Assembly: GCA_902518715.1 (NCBI GenBank)
Contig: CABYHU010000001.1
Span: 62,001-126,000 of the forward strand
Length of the DNA stretch: 64,000 bases
Direction: 5' to 3'
DNA from: an uncultured SAR86 cluster bacterium
GTDB lineage: Bacteria > Pseudomonadota > Gammaproteobacteria > Magnimaribacterales > D2472
The translations under genes were made by a program, and so were the position numbers. Of the stretch, positions 1-7,690 are shown piece after piece. Position 1 is the first letter of the stretch. Every line of letters starts with the position of its first letter. Under the pieces are notes generated by a model, which worked only from the letters and a program-made list of their open reading frames with translations, was not told the DNA's origin and ran no database searches.

Positions 1-2180
1 AAACTAGCACAGTCCAAGATTGGCAAAATCTAAGTAAAGCTTACTATGATGCTTCACCAGTTATTGGAGACCAAATCGTTCCAATTATATGGGGGACAGA
101 TGCAGTGCATGGTCATAGTAACGTTATTGGAGCAACTGTATTCCCTCACAACATAGGTATTGGCGCGACTCAAGATACTGATCTGATTAAAAGAATTGCA
201 GGGGTTGTAGCTAAGGAAGTTCTCTCAACAGGGATTGTTTGGACTTTTGCTCCTACAATCACAGTTCCTCAGAATGATACTTGGGGAAGGACTTATGAAG
301 GTTTTTCAGAGAATCAAGATCTTGTATCTAGAATAGGGAAAGCTTTTATCGAAGGAGTTCAAGGGACTGGTGATGAATTTCTTGATTCAAATCATATTAT
401 GGCAACTGCGAAGCACTTCATTGGTGATGGCGGTACCTTTAAGGGTATTGATAAGGGTGATACAAGGATTTCTGAAGGTGGTTTAAAGAATATACATGGA
501 ACGCCATACTATTCAGCTTTTGAAGCTTGTGTTCAATCTGTTATGGCAAGCTTTAACTCCTGGAATGGTGTAAAAATGCATGGCCATAAATATCTCTTAA
601 CTGACGTTTTGAGGGATCAAATGGGCTTCAATGGGTTGGTTGTTGGAGATTGGAATGGTCATGGAGAGGTCCCAGGATGCACAAATGCGAATTGTCCTGA
701 AAGTTTTAATGCTGGCGTGGATATTTATATGGCTCCCGATGAATGGAAAGAGCTATACACAAACACCGTAAGGGCAGTTAAAGCTGGAGATATTTCAGAG
801 GATAGATTAGATGATGCAGTTAGAAAAATTCTCACTGTAAAGGATAGGCTAGGAATGCTTGATGGGCGAAAGCCACATGAGTATGAGAATTATGTTGGTA
901 AAATTGAGCATAGAAAGCTTGCAAGAGAAGCGGTATCAAAGTCACTAGTTCTCCTTAAGAATAATGATAATTTACTTCCTCTTGATTCAACAAAACATTT
1001 TTTAGTAATTGGTAATGCTGCTGTTGAAATAATGAATCAAATGGGTGGCTGGACAATCACATGGCAGGGTACTGAATTAAATAGGTCAGATTTTCCAAAT
1101 ACACTATCCATATACGAAGCTTTAGCTGAACAAGTCATTGAGAATGGAGGTTCAATAGAGTTTTCACAAAATGGAACTTACAAACAAAAACCTGACTATG
1201 TAATTTCAGTTTATGGAGAAAATCCCTATGCAGAGTTCTTTGGTGATGTGAAGGATCTATCATTTAAATCGTCCGACTTAAATTATTTAAATGCAATGAG
1301 AAAGCTTAGCAGCGAATCTATTCCCATTACTTCAATATTTTTAAGCGGAAGACCTCTGGCGGTTAATAAACAAATTAATCTTTCTTCTGCTTTTATTGCT
1401 GCATGGCTCCCTGGTCAGGCCGTTGAGGGAATAGCTGATGTTATCTTGAAAAAAGATGGAAAGATAAATAAAGATTTCACAGGAAAACTTTCATTTACTT
1501 GGCCAAAAAAATCTACACAGACTGTTTTAAATTCTAATGATCCACTGTCTGATCATTTATTTGCATTTGGGTACGGATTATCTTATTCCGACACTATTAA
1601 TATTCCTTTTCTTGAAGAGGAAGAAATAATCGAAAAGATTGATAGTAAAATAATCTTTGAAGGCTCCCCTTTGAACGCTAATGAGTTTGTAATCGAAAAT
1701 AATAAATCTCCATCAATTGTGAATGCTAATTTATACACTAGCCCTGAAAAAAATATTTCTTTGAAAAGATTTGATCTTAATCAGCAGTATGACTCTAGAA
1801 ACATTGTTTTTAATGATTCTGAGCTAATGAATGCCTGGGGCATATCATTGAATGAGAACCTTGTCATGAGTGAGCTAAGCAACCCATATGTGAGTATTAA
1901 GTTTAGAATAAACTCCAGATCTGATGACCTGCTATTTTTTGTAGCAACCTGCGGTGTAAATTGCAGTGGAGCAATTAATTTAATGGATTTCTTGAGTGAT
2001 CAAAATAATAATTCTTGGATCGAGGTTGATATTAGTTATAAATGTCTAGAGAAAAGCGGCCTAGATTTATCTAAAGTATATATTCCTGCGATGTTAATGA
2101 CTTCTGGAAAATGGGATATAGATATCAATAAGATTGTCATAAATAAAGATAGAAGTTCCAAGAGAGTTATTCAGTGCTAG
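1..2180 (+). CDS. Glycoside hydrolase family 3 exo-beta-glucosidase (ExoP-like), 5' end outside window
   Basis: The frame is open from base 3 with no start, so the N-terminus lies upstream. The visible part begins in the GH3 barrel with WGTDAVHGHSNVIGAT, followed by KHFIGDGGT and by GLVVGDWNGH, whose Asp (codon 648-650) is the expected catalytic nucleophile. The second GH3 domain with its LPGQAVEGIADV segment follows. A C-terminal region from about base 1640 looks like the galactose-binding-type domain of ExoP enzymes. The family removes glucose from the ends of beta-1,3/1,4-glucans, usually in the periplasm. Here the stop overlaps a glucokinase start, so the released glucose is probably phosphorylated by the next product. 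The exact substrate cannot be read from sequence. Confidence 0.9.
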   Translation, partial: TSTVQDWQNLSKAYYDASPVIGDQIVPIIWGTDAVHGHSNVIGATVFPHNIGIGATQDTDLIKRIAGVVAKEVLSTGIVWTFAPTITVPQNDTWGRTYEGFSENQDLVSRIGKAFIEGVQGTGDEFLDSNHIMATAKHFIGDGGTFKGIDKGDTRISEGGLKNIHGTPYYSAFEACVQSVMASFNSWNGVKMHGHKYLLTDVLRDQMGFNGLVVGDWNGHGEVPGCTNANCPESFNAGVDIYMAPDEWKELYTNTVRAVKAGDISEDRLDDAVRKILTVKDRLGMLDGRKPHEYENYVGKIEHRKLAREAVSKSLVLLKNNDNLLPLDSTKHFLVIGNAAVEIMNQMGGWTITWQGTELNRSDFPNTLSIYEALAEQVIENGGSIEFSQNGTYKQKPDYVISVYGENPYAEFFGDVKDLSFKSSDLNYLNAMRKLSSESIPITSIFLSGRPLAVNKQINLSSAFIAAWLPGQAVEGIADVILKKDGKINKDFTGKLSFTWPKKSTQTVLNSNDPLSDHLFAFGYGLSYSDTINIPFLEEEEIIEKIDSKIIFEGSPLNANEFVIENNKSPSIVNANLYTSPEKNISLKRFDLNQQYDSRNIVFNDSELMNAWGISLNENLVMSELSNPYVSIKFRINSRSDDLLFFVATCGVNCSGAINLMDFLSDQNNNSWIEVDISYKCLEKSGLDLSKVYIPAMLMTSGKWDIDINKIVINKDRSSKRVIQC

Positions 2181-3079
2181 ATAAGAATCTTCTTCTTGTC
2201 GATATTGGTGGAACAAATATTAGATACGCATATTCAAATATTGAAGATTCTGGTTTTGTTTCTGAAAACAAAGCTGAACTAGATAGTCTAAATGACTTTG
2301 ATAATTTGATGTCGGTGCTATTAGCTGAGTCAGATGTTAAACATATTGTTTTTTCTGTTGCAGGGCCTAAGGTAAATAATTCAATCAAGATGACTAATAG
2401 AAATTTTGAAATTGATGCTGATGAAATTAGAAAAAGATTTAATCTAGAATCCTGTTACTTGCTTAATGACTGGGAGTCAATTGGATATAGTATTAGAACA
2501 TTCTCTGAAAATGATTTTGATAACTTTAAAGAGGGTGAGCCTTTTAATGATACCTTTCTAGTCATTGGGCCTGGAACTGGTCTTGGTGCATCAGTGATTT
2601 CTGGTAATAATGTGATCGCAACAGAGATAGGAAACACTAATTTGGGCTTATCTGCTTTGAAATCTCTTCTAGAGATTAACAGTGATGAATTTAATGTTTT
2701 AGAGGATGTTATTTCAGGCACTGGGATTTCTAGAATGTTTGAAATAAAGACTGGAAATAAAGTTAAGTCAGAAGAGATCTTTTCTCTTTCTCTCAATGGT
2801 GACGATGATGCTATAGAGGTAATTGACATGTTTACCATAGCTTTTGCAAGAACTCTCTCAGATTTATCGCTGGCATTCTCAAGCGGTGGAGGAATTATTC
2901 TTGCAGGGTCTCTTTCTAGGTCTTTTTTGACGATAGCAAATAAAGATTTATTTAATAAGCATTTTTTAGACGGAAAAAGTGATATTCATAAGGAAATCCT
3001 TAATAAGATCGGTATCAAAGTAGCGAATAGGGGTTATACCTGTCTTTTTGGCAGTCTTAATTATATTAATAGCATTTAA
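2174..3079 (+). CDS. glk: Glucokinase
   Basis: 301 residues, near the 321 of E. coli Glk. It phosphorylates glucose with ATP in the cytoplasm. The N-terminal phosphate-binding motif LLVDIGGTNIRYAY, the sugar-contact LNDWE, the adenosine motif GPGTGLGAS and a C-terminal GGGIILAGSLSRSF mark the Glk family (PF02685) rather than the ROK kinases. The start is GTG at 2174, inside the end of the upstream glucosidase gene (7-nt overlap), which implies translational coupling. The pairing gives a short route from beta-glucan to glucose 6-phosphate. The usual EGGH glucose-contact segment appears as TEIGN, a mild divergence. Confidence 0.88.
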   Translation: MLDKNLLLVDIGGTNIRYAYSNIEDSGFVSENKAELDSLNDFDNLMSVLLAESDVKHIVFSVAGPKVNNSIKMTNRNFEIDADEIRKRFNLESCYLLNDWESIGYSIRTFSENDFDNFKEGEPFNDTFLVIGPGTGLGASVISGNNVIATEIGNTNLGLSALKSLLEINSDEFNVLEDVISGTGISRMFEIKTGNKVKSEEIFSLSLNGDDDAIEVIDMFTIAFARTLSDLSLAFSSGGGIILAGSLSRSFLTIANKDLFNKHFLDGKSDIHKEILNKIGIKVANRGYTCLFGSLNYINSI

Positions 3080-3105
3080 TCTGTTTAAAATTCCTAGTTC
3101 TTGTG

Positions 3106-3111
3106 TATAAT
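3106..3111 (+). promoter_or_regulatory. Candidate -10 box for rpmG
   Basis: A perfect TATAAT ends 10 nt before the rpmG ATG (3122), with only a weak TGTTTA (3082-3087) as a possible -35. Initiation about 7 nt after the box would leave 3-5 nt of leader, so the mRNA would be almost leaderless. No Shine-Dalgarno is present. Confidence 0.45.
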
Positions 3112-3121
3112 TCAGCACGTT

Positions 3122-3316
3122 ATGGCAGATAAAAAACAAACAAAAGTATATTTAATTCCTGAAGGTGAAACGCGTGATTCTCACACTTATCACTACACTG
3201 TAATTAAAACTAGAAAATTTATTTTAGAAAATACTAAACTTAGACTTAAGAAGTTTAATCCTGTGAAAAGAGTTCACGAATGGTTTGTTGAAGCTAAATT
3301 ACCGCCTCACAGTTAA
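3122..3316 (+). CDS. rpmG: 50S ribosomal protein L33
   Basis: 64 residues. The C-terminal part, TKLRLKKFNPVKRVHEW followed by FVEAKLP, aligns by eye with E. coli L33 (LELKKFDPVVRQH..YKEAKIK). The HTYHYTVIKTRKF segment replaces the usual HFYTTTKNKR strand. There are no zinc-binding cysteines, so this is the C-minus form. I chose ATG 3122 because a longer frame from TTG 3101 would run through a TATAAT box. Unlike most gammaproteobacteria there is no rpmB (L28) beside it. The N-terminal extension MADKKQTKVYLIPEGETRD is unusual for L33. Its stop overlaps the stop of the converging gene. Confidence 0.72.
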   Translation: MADKKQTKVYLIPEGETRDSHTYHYTVIKTRKFILENTKLRLKKFNPVKRVHEWFVEAKLPPHS

Positions 3317-4416
3317 TCCAATTCTTTTTTCCTTATTTCTGATGACGATATGTCATCTCTGAATGTATCTTCATCAAAACCAGTAAATCTAGGTTTTAAT
3401 TCCGCTGGTATATCAACATCTTCAAGAGATCTAAATTTATCAAAATCCTTTCTCCCAAATACCAGGAAGTTTATATTGAAGTCATCAAAGATCATTAGAT
3501 TTTCCTTCATGATTTTTGAGTTTTCATAATACTTTTCATTAAATAATCTTCTTAGGGTGTCATAACCAATCACAAAAGTAGCATTTTCGAACAATTTGGC
3601 TTTATCAATAAATCTGCCAGCCTTTGTTAAAACCCAGGAATCATTTTCAAACTGATTGATTGTGTTTGAGATTTCAAAGAAAGTTAATGGCGGCTTATCA
3701 ACATTATCAATACAGATTTCATAATATAGATCCATTCCAGTTTTCCTTTCCGCTACCTCTTTCATCTTAAGATGACCTTTATGAAGAGGGTTGAATGATC
3801 CGGGAAATATTAATTCAGGTTTGTTTGCTGTATTGGAGATAAAGCCGACTTTATCATTAATTAGGTCAATCCAATCTTTTTCTCCATGAACTTCGCTAAT
3901 TTCTATCTCGTCAGATATTTGAGGATATTCAAACTCTAAAGCACAAGACTTTGATATTAAGTTTAATATAAATGTTGATAATAAATTTTCTTCCTCTTCA
4001 CGAGAGCGCTTATTTTTTTCAAGAATACAGTTAATGACCACAGTTTGTTTCTCGTTTTGCAAGGCGATGTGGAATCTATGCTCACCAAGTTTATTGTAAT
4101 TACTTTTCAAAGAGGCTGTTATAGCGATACCAAATAGGTATTTTTTATCAATATCGGATATCTTTAACGCTTTCTTATATGCCAATGATGCCATATGAAG
4201 TGATGTTGCCTGTGAACAATAATGATCAGGTTTTTTATTTAAATAAATATCTAGAGATTCCCTCGAGTAGGGCACATAAGACTCTAAAATAGATTGGCTT
4301 GCACCTGGTACACCCATTAACGCAGAAATTGCATTAGTTCCTCCGCCACTGGATGAAATCACAAACTTGTAGGGCGATTCATGAATCGCTTTGATAGATG
4401 AATTATCAAAGATCAT
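3313..4416 (-). CDS. CinA-like amidase domain fused to HxGH nucleotidyltransferase domain
   Basis: 367 residues in two parts. Residues ~1-180 resemble the CinA/PncC nicotinamide-nucleotide amidase domain: ISSSGGGTNAI stands where ESCTGG usually lies, followed by VPGASQSILE and an S/T..MA helix. Residues ~195-360 are a cytidylyltransferase-like domain with GSFNPLHKGHL (HxGH) and a C-terminal ISSSEIR nucleotide-binding motif, as in NadD/CoaD. The combination suggests a role in recycling or synthesis of pyridine nucleotides, but the substrate is inference. The chosen ATG at 4416 removes 12 upstream residues that would cross the 38-bp gap to the divergent gene. No Shine-Dalgarno is visible. Confidence 0.65.
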   Translation of the reverse strand: MIFDNSSIKAIHESPYKFVISSSGGGTNAISALMGVPGASQSILESYVPYSRESLDIYLNKKPDHYCSQATSLHMASLAYKKALKISDIDKKYLFGIAITASLKSNYNKLGEHRFHIALQNEKQTVVINCILEKNKRSREEEENLLSTFILNLISKSCALEFEYPQISDEIEISEVHGEKDWIDLINDKVGFISNTANKPELIFPGSFNPLHKGHLKMKEVAERKTGMDLYYEICIDNVDKPPLTFFEISNTINQFENDSWVLTKAGRFIDKAKLFENATFVIGYDTLRRLFNEKYYENSKIMKENLMIFDDFNINFLVFGRKDFDKFRSLEDVDIPAELKPRFTGFDEDTFRDDISSSEIRKKELD

Positions 4417-4454
4417 TGTGTGTAAATAATTATTATTTGCTTTATTATGCATAT

Positions 4455-5342
4455 ATGCGCATAAAATTGTATTTTTCTATAGTTTGCTTATTTATCTCTT
4501 TTTCTTCCATGGCAGACAACTTCAATAAGTTAACGTTCTCACTTTGGTCAAAACCAGATATAGAAATCTTTTATTCGCTGCCAGAGGAGGTTAATGAGGA
4601 TACTAAAGTCCTTTTTGTTATTCATGGCGCATCAAGGACAGCCGAGTCATATTTTACAAAATGGTATGAATATACGAATAATAAAAATATTATTCTGATT
4701 GCGCCAAAGTTTGATAAAGCAGCTTTTCCATCTTATAACTCTCTTGTCGTCGATAAAAAACTTGCTCAAGGAAAAGGTTGTGAATATGAATATTCAGGAT
4801 ATTGTCTGGAACCCCAAAATAATCCTAGCAACTCTCTTAGTGATTCAATCAGTTTAATATTTGATTATTTTAGGTCTAAATTCGATATTCAGGAGAACTC
4901 ATATAGAATTTATGGTCACTCAGGAGGATCACAGTTTGTGCATAGATATCTTTTATTTGGTCAGGATGCTAGGGCTGAAAAAGCAGTTATGGCCAATGCT
5001 GGATGGTATACCTTTTTAAAAGATATTAATTATCCTTATGGTGTACAAGATATGCCTATATCTGAAGATAGACTTAAATGGTTCTTATCTGTCAAAGGAG
5101 CAATAATGCTTGGTGATGAGGATACAGACCCTAACGATGGCTCATTAAGAAATGACAAAGGAGCAAAAGAGCAGGGCAATAATAGATTTCAAAGGGGTAT
5201 TCGTTATTTTGAGAGAAATGTTCTCATTGCAGATTCTTTAGATATGCCATTTAGATGGCGGTTGCAAGTTGTCAAAAATGCAGCCCATGAGAACTCAAAA
5301 ATGATTCAAGCCGCAGCTCCATTCTTACTTGAAGATATTTAA
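4455..5342 (+). CDS. Secreted alpha/beta hydrolase
   Basis: 295 residues, with an N-terminal signal peptide (MRIKLYFSIVCLFISFSSMA). An alpha/beta-hydrolase core follows, with an oxyanion segment VIHGASRTAESYF and a nucleophile elbow YGHSGGSQF (GxSxG, Ser as nucleophile). A late AHENSK His is a candidate third member of the triad. It resembles the depolymerase/esterase branch of the fold (polyhydroxybutyrate depolymerase-like) more than lipases, but the substrate is unknown. The start at 4455 gives a clean signal peptide. A TATTAT sits 7 nt upstream and there is no Shine-Dalgarno. The gene diverges from the CinA fusion. Export followed by periplasmic or type II secretion is plausible. Confidence 0.7.
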   Translation: MRIKLYFSIVCLFISFSSMADNFNKLTFSLWSKPDIEIFYSLPEEVNEDTKVLFVIHGASRTAESYFTKWYEYTNNKNIILIAPKFDKAAFPSYNSLVVDKKLAQGKGCEYEYSGYCLEPQNNPSNSLSDSISLIFDYFRSKFDIQENSYRIYGHSGGSQFVHRYLLFGQDARAEKAVMANAGWYTFLKDINYPYGVQDMPISEDRLKWFLSVKGAIMLGDEDTDPNDGSLRNDKGAKEQGNNRFQRGIRYFERNVLIADSLDMPFRWRLQVVKNAAHENSKMIQAAAPFLLEDI

Positions 5343-5352
5343 GAGATAAAAC

Positions 5353-5380
5353 TTGACAGATTTTTTTCTGTGTCTAAAAT
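5353..5380 (+). promoter_or_regulatory. Sigma70-type promoter
   Basis: TTGACA (5353-5358) and TAAAAT (5375-5380) are separated by 16 bp, the best canonical match in the window. Initiation near 5387 would leave a leader of about 43 nt for the small exported protein at 5430. The -10 lies inside the first unit of an 11-bp repeat array. Confidence 0.6.
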
Positions 5381-5424
5381 GTGTCTTATATGTGACATTA
5401 ATGTTACATTTATATGACAGGAGA
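5370..5424 (+). repeat. Five-unit 11-bp direct-repeat array, candidate OmpR/PhoB-family operator
   Basis: Consecutive units with exact 11-bp spacing: GTGTCTAAAAT (5370), GTGTCTTATAT (5381), GTGACATTAAT (5392), GTTACATTTAT (5403) and ATGACAGGAGA (5414). Each starts with a GTGTC/GTGAC/GTTAC-like core and ends AT-rich, as in Pho boxes, where PhoB protomers bind 11 bp apart on one helix face. Units 3-4 also form the near-palindrome TGTGACATTAATGTTACA (5391-5408). The array runs from the -10 box into the ribosome-binding site, so it may bind a repressor, or PhoB may use a second promoter inside it. Confidence 0.5.
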
Positions 5425-5429
5425 GAAAC

Positions 5430-5843
5430 ATGAAAAAATTTTATTTTTTAATCACTTCATCGTTTGCTCTATTTATTAGTGCAGATACTGTTCTAGTGGA
5501 GGCTAAAAACATGCTTGATCTGGATGCAAAACCAATTGAGGTTATTTACGATAATGATCTTGTAACCTCAGTTTGTCCAAAAGGGTCGGTGGGATGTTTT
5601 ATAAATGATAAAAAAGCTTCAATTTATATTAGGGATGATATCTCTAAAGACCACCACAATGTTGTTCTCTTTGGAATGTATTCCGACTATTTGCAGTTTT
5701 CAAATAATGGACTTATAGATCCTTCATTAACCTGCGATCTAAAGGTTAATTATTTATCTGAAAATAGAAAATCACATCTAGCTAATCTCTATAGAGGTTA
5801 TTGTGATAAAACATTCAAAGGTAAAGTTATTGTTCTTAAGTAG
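5430..5843 (+). CDS. Small exported cysteine-containing protein of unknown function
   Basis: 137 residues. The signal peptide is MKKFYFLITSSFALFISA, with cleavage near ADT. The mature part is about 118 residues with four cysteines (TSVCPKGSVGCF, LTCDLK and YRGYCDK), enough for two disulfides in the periplasm or outside the cell. It is predicted to be mostly beta-strand, with no family I recognise. It has one of the few strong Shine-Dalgarno sequences here (AGGAGAG, 5419-5425), a good promoter and an 11-bp repeat operator, so it is probably strongly and conditionally expressed. A converging PhoD-like phosphatase gene lies downstream, and a hairpin separates the two. Confidence 0.6.
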   Translation: MKKFYFLITSSFALFISADTVLVEAKNMLDLDAKPIEVIYDNDLVTSVCPKGSVGCFINDKKASIYIRDDISKDHHNVVLFGMYSDYLQFSNNGLIDPSLTCDLKVNYLSENRKSHLANLYRGYCDKTFKGKVIVLK

Positions 5844-5850
5844 GGCTTTT

Positions 5851-5882
5851 ATGGTTAGTCTCTAATATTTGAGGCTAACCAT
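5851..5882. terminator. Hairpin between convergent genes, possible bidirectional terminator
   Basis: A 12-bp stem, ATGGTTAG-T-CTC paired with GAG-G-CTAACCAT (one G-U wobble), closes an 8-nt loop. It begins 7 nt after the stop at 5843 and overlaps the last codons of the converging phosphatase gene. Neither strand has a strong T tract after the stem, so termination efficiency is uncertain. Confidence 0.5.
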
Positions 5883-6818
5883 ATTTAGGGTTTTGCCATT
5901 AACATCTTTTAACAAAACGTTTATTTTATTTTCAGAAACTTCAAGCGATCCATAATTTTCTTGATTATATGTTTTACCAATAAGATTAGTATCAGTCTCA
6001 TCAAAATTTGAACCAGGCTTATTGAGTGAAGATGCAGTTATTTCATAGATTCCACTTTCTTTATAGATACCGCCCCTATGTCTATCTCCCGAAACAAATA
6101 AAGTTTTGTCATTATATTTGTTTAGCATATTAAATAGTTTTTCTTTTTCATGTGGAAAATTATTCCATTTTTCATAGGGGTGATCTTCTGCAATTATTTG
6201 AATGGAACTAAATATCATTAAGAAATCAAATTGATCTTTTAGCTCACTCTCCAACCAATTCCATTGAGAATTTCCAAGTATTGTTGCGTCAGGATCTAGG
6301 TTTTCAATATATTTTCCTTTTGGTCCTTTCAACTTAGATCTAAAAAATCTAGTATCTAGAAATATTAGTTTAAAAACTTTACCTTGTATTATTTTTTCTT
6401 CTGAAAAATAAATACCATCTCTATTATGCCTATCATCATCCAAAGGTATTCCCCAAAAATTTAGATATATCTCTTGTGATTGTCTCTTTAGAGGATATTC
6501 TGAGCCAGCATCATTTAAGCCATAATCATGATCATCCCATATAGGTAAAATTTCTACGTTTTTCATCCATTCAGGAAAATTATTCTTTTGTTTTTTATAG
6601 GCACTTACCATTTTTCTTAGAGACCCACTAGGTAAATCTCCATAGACGTTATCTCCCAAGAAAACAAAATAATCCAAGTCTTCTTTTTCAATTGCTTTCC
6701 AAATTGGCTGAGGGTAATCTTGATCAAGGCAAGAACCTAGACCAAATTTAGTAGTATCTGCATTTATAAAAGATAAACTTAAGCTAGATAAAAGATATAA
6801 TTTGATAAAATTATTCAT
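5862..6818 (-). CDS. PhoD-like metallophosphatase, exported
   Basis: 318 residues. It has a signal peptide MNNFIKLYLLSSLSLSFINA, then a calcineurin-like metallophosphatase core: FGLGSCL, FVFLGDNVYGD (metal-binding Asp/Asn), IWDDHDYGLND, YFSEEK and LFVSGDRHRGG (metal-binding His). This pattern matches the PhoD family (PF09423) of alkaline phosphatases and phosphodiesterases, which hydrolyse phosphate esters outside the cytoplasm. ATG 6818 gives a clean signal peptide; a longer frame would overlap the divergent lipoprotein gene, whose start is only 16 bp away. With PhoBR, phytase and GDPD nearby it fits an organophosphate-scavenging set, but no Pho box is visible in the short gap. Confidence 0.75.
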   Translation of the reverse strand: MNNFIKLYLLSSLSLSFINADTTKFGLGSCLDQDYPQPIWKAIEKEDLDYFVFLGDNVYGDLPSGSLRKMVSAYKKQKNNFPEWMKNVEILPIWDDHDYGLNDAGSEYPLKRQSQEIYLNFWGIPLDDDRHNRDGIYFSEEKIIQGKVFKLIFLDTRFFRSKLKGPKGKYIENLDPDATILGNSQWNWLESELKDQFDFLMIFSSIQIIAEDHPYEKWNNFPHEKEKLFNMLNKYNDKTLFVSGDRHRGGIYKESGIYEITASSLNKPGSNFDETDTNLIGKTYNQENYGSLEVSENKINVLLKDVNGKTLNMVSLKY

Positions 6819-6834
6819 GTATTGATTATAGTTG

Positions 6835-7563
6835 ATGATGCCGTATAAAAATTTTTTAATTTCTCTATTTTTTCTTGCTTCATGTAGCAAAGAAGTCTCA
6901 GATAATCAACAAAATCTCTCTGAATTAATGCAACCAAACCAAAACTACTTTATCTCTCAGTATGAATGTACTCTAAGTCAAAATAATAATTTAAATGACC
7001 TTGAGCAATATATTCCCAAACTTTCTCAACTGCTTAAGAATCATAGTTTTGAATATCAATTAGATTTTTATTTTTCAGACAGCCAAGATGATGAAATTAA
7101 AAATTTTATAATCAATGTAAAAAATAAAGAATCTATTGATCAAGAGAATCTTAGCTTATTCATCAATTCCGAAAACAATATATTTCAGTGTCTGCAAAAG
7201 AATAATAATCTTGTTGCAACTACATTAATTTCAAAGCTAGATCAGCAAGATGATATTTTCTACTTAGAAATTCTAGATTGTGAATTTGGCCCAGATTCAA
7301 ACTTTGGAACATTTAAGGTTGCTTCAGATTATTTTTATAACCTGTTGAATGAGTATAGTATTTCTTATAAAGCTGATTTTCTTAACTCAGATTCTAGTTC
7401 AAGGAACTTCTACTGGCATAACTTTTTTAATTCCTCTATAGATAGAGATAATTTTTATGCTAGCTGGATTGATAGTAAAGATTCAATTGAAATAAAAGAT
7501 CTTTTTTCTGAACAATCTGAGTGCTTCTCTTCAAATTCATACATCGGCTATAAAGTCTTTTAG
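6835..7563 (+). CDS. Lipoprotein with two ~100-residue modules, first of three tandem relatives
   Basis: About 242 residues. A lipobox (FFLASC) follows a short hydrophobic stretch, so it is probably a membrane-anchored lipoprotein. Two similar halves follow: NYFISQYECTLSQNNNLNDL (~35-54) and FYLEILDCEFGPDSNFGTF (~142-160), each continuing to a Y..KADF/YQLDFYF strand, an F..WxN-like strand and a C-terminal Cys segment (NIFQCLQ, SECFSSN). The architecture matches the next two genes, with lower identity. ATG 6835 and ATG 6838 are both possible starts. The repeat size and strand/helix rhythm suggest duplicated ferredoxin-like (dimeric alpha/beta barrel) folds, which is inference. Function unknown. 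Confidence 0.6.
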   Translation: MMPYKNFLISLFFLASCSKEVSDNQQNLSELMQPNQNYFISQYECTLSQNNNLNDLEQYIPKLSQLLKNHSFEYQLDFYFSDSQDDEIKNFIINVKNKESIDQENLSLFINSENNIFQCLQKNNNLVATTLISKLDQQDDIFYLEILDCEFGPDSNFGTFKVASDYFYNLLNEYSISYKADFLNSDSSSRNFYWHNFFNSSIDRDNFYASWIDSKDSIEIKDLFSEQSECFSSNSYIGYKVF

Positions 7564-7609
7564 TTTTTAGGTGTTTTTTTTAACTATATATTGATTTTTT
7601 CTTTTGTTC

Positions 7610-7684
7610 TTGAAACAATCTTTGTAAGAGATTTGAAACATCTAAGGGAGAGATCTTTCTCATCAAAATAATTTTTTTTGGAGG
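7610..7684 (+). promoter_or_regulatory. Leader of the 7691/8445 pair: direct repeat and strong ribosome-binding site
   Basis: TTGAAACA occurs at 7610-7617 and again at 7633-7640, 23 bp apart (about two helical turns), and could bind a regulator. A near-consensus GGAGG (7680-7684) sits 6 nt before the ATG, stronger than for most genes here. The rest of 7564-7690 is T-rich with no clear -35/-10 pair and no ORF. Confidence 0.35.
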
Positions 7685-7690
7685 ATATTT

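Noticed and set aside
3101-3121. Upstream TTG start for rpmG
   Set aside because: It would translate through the TATAAT box and add seven residues foreign to L33.
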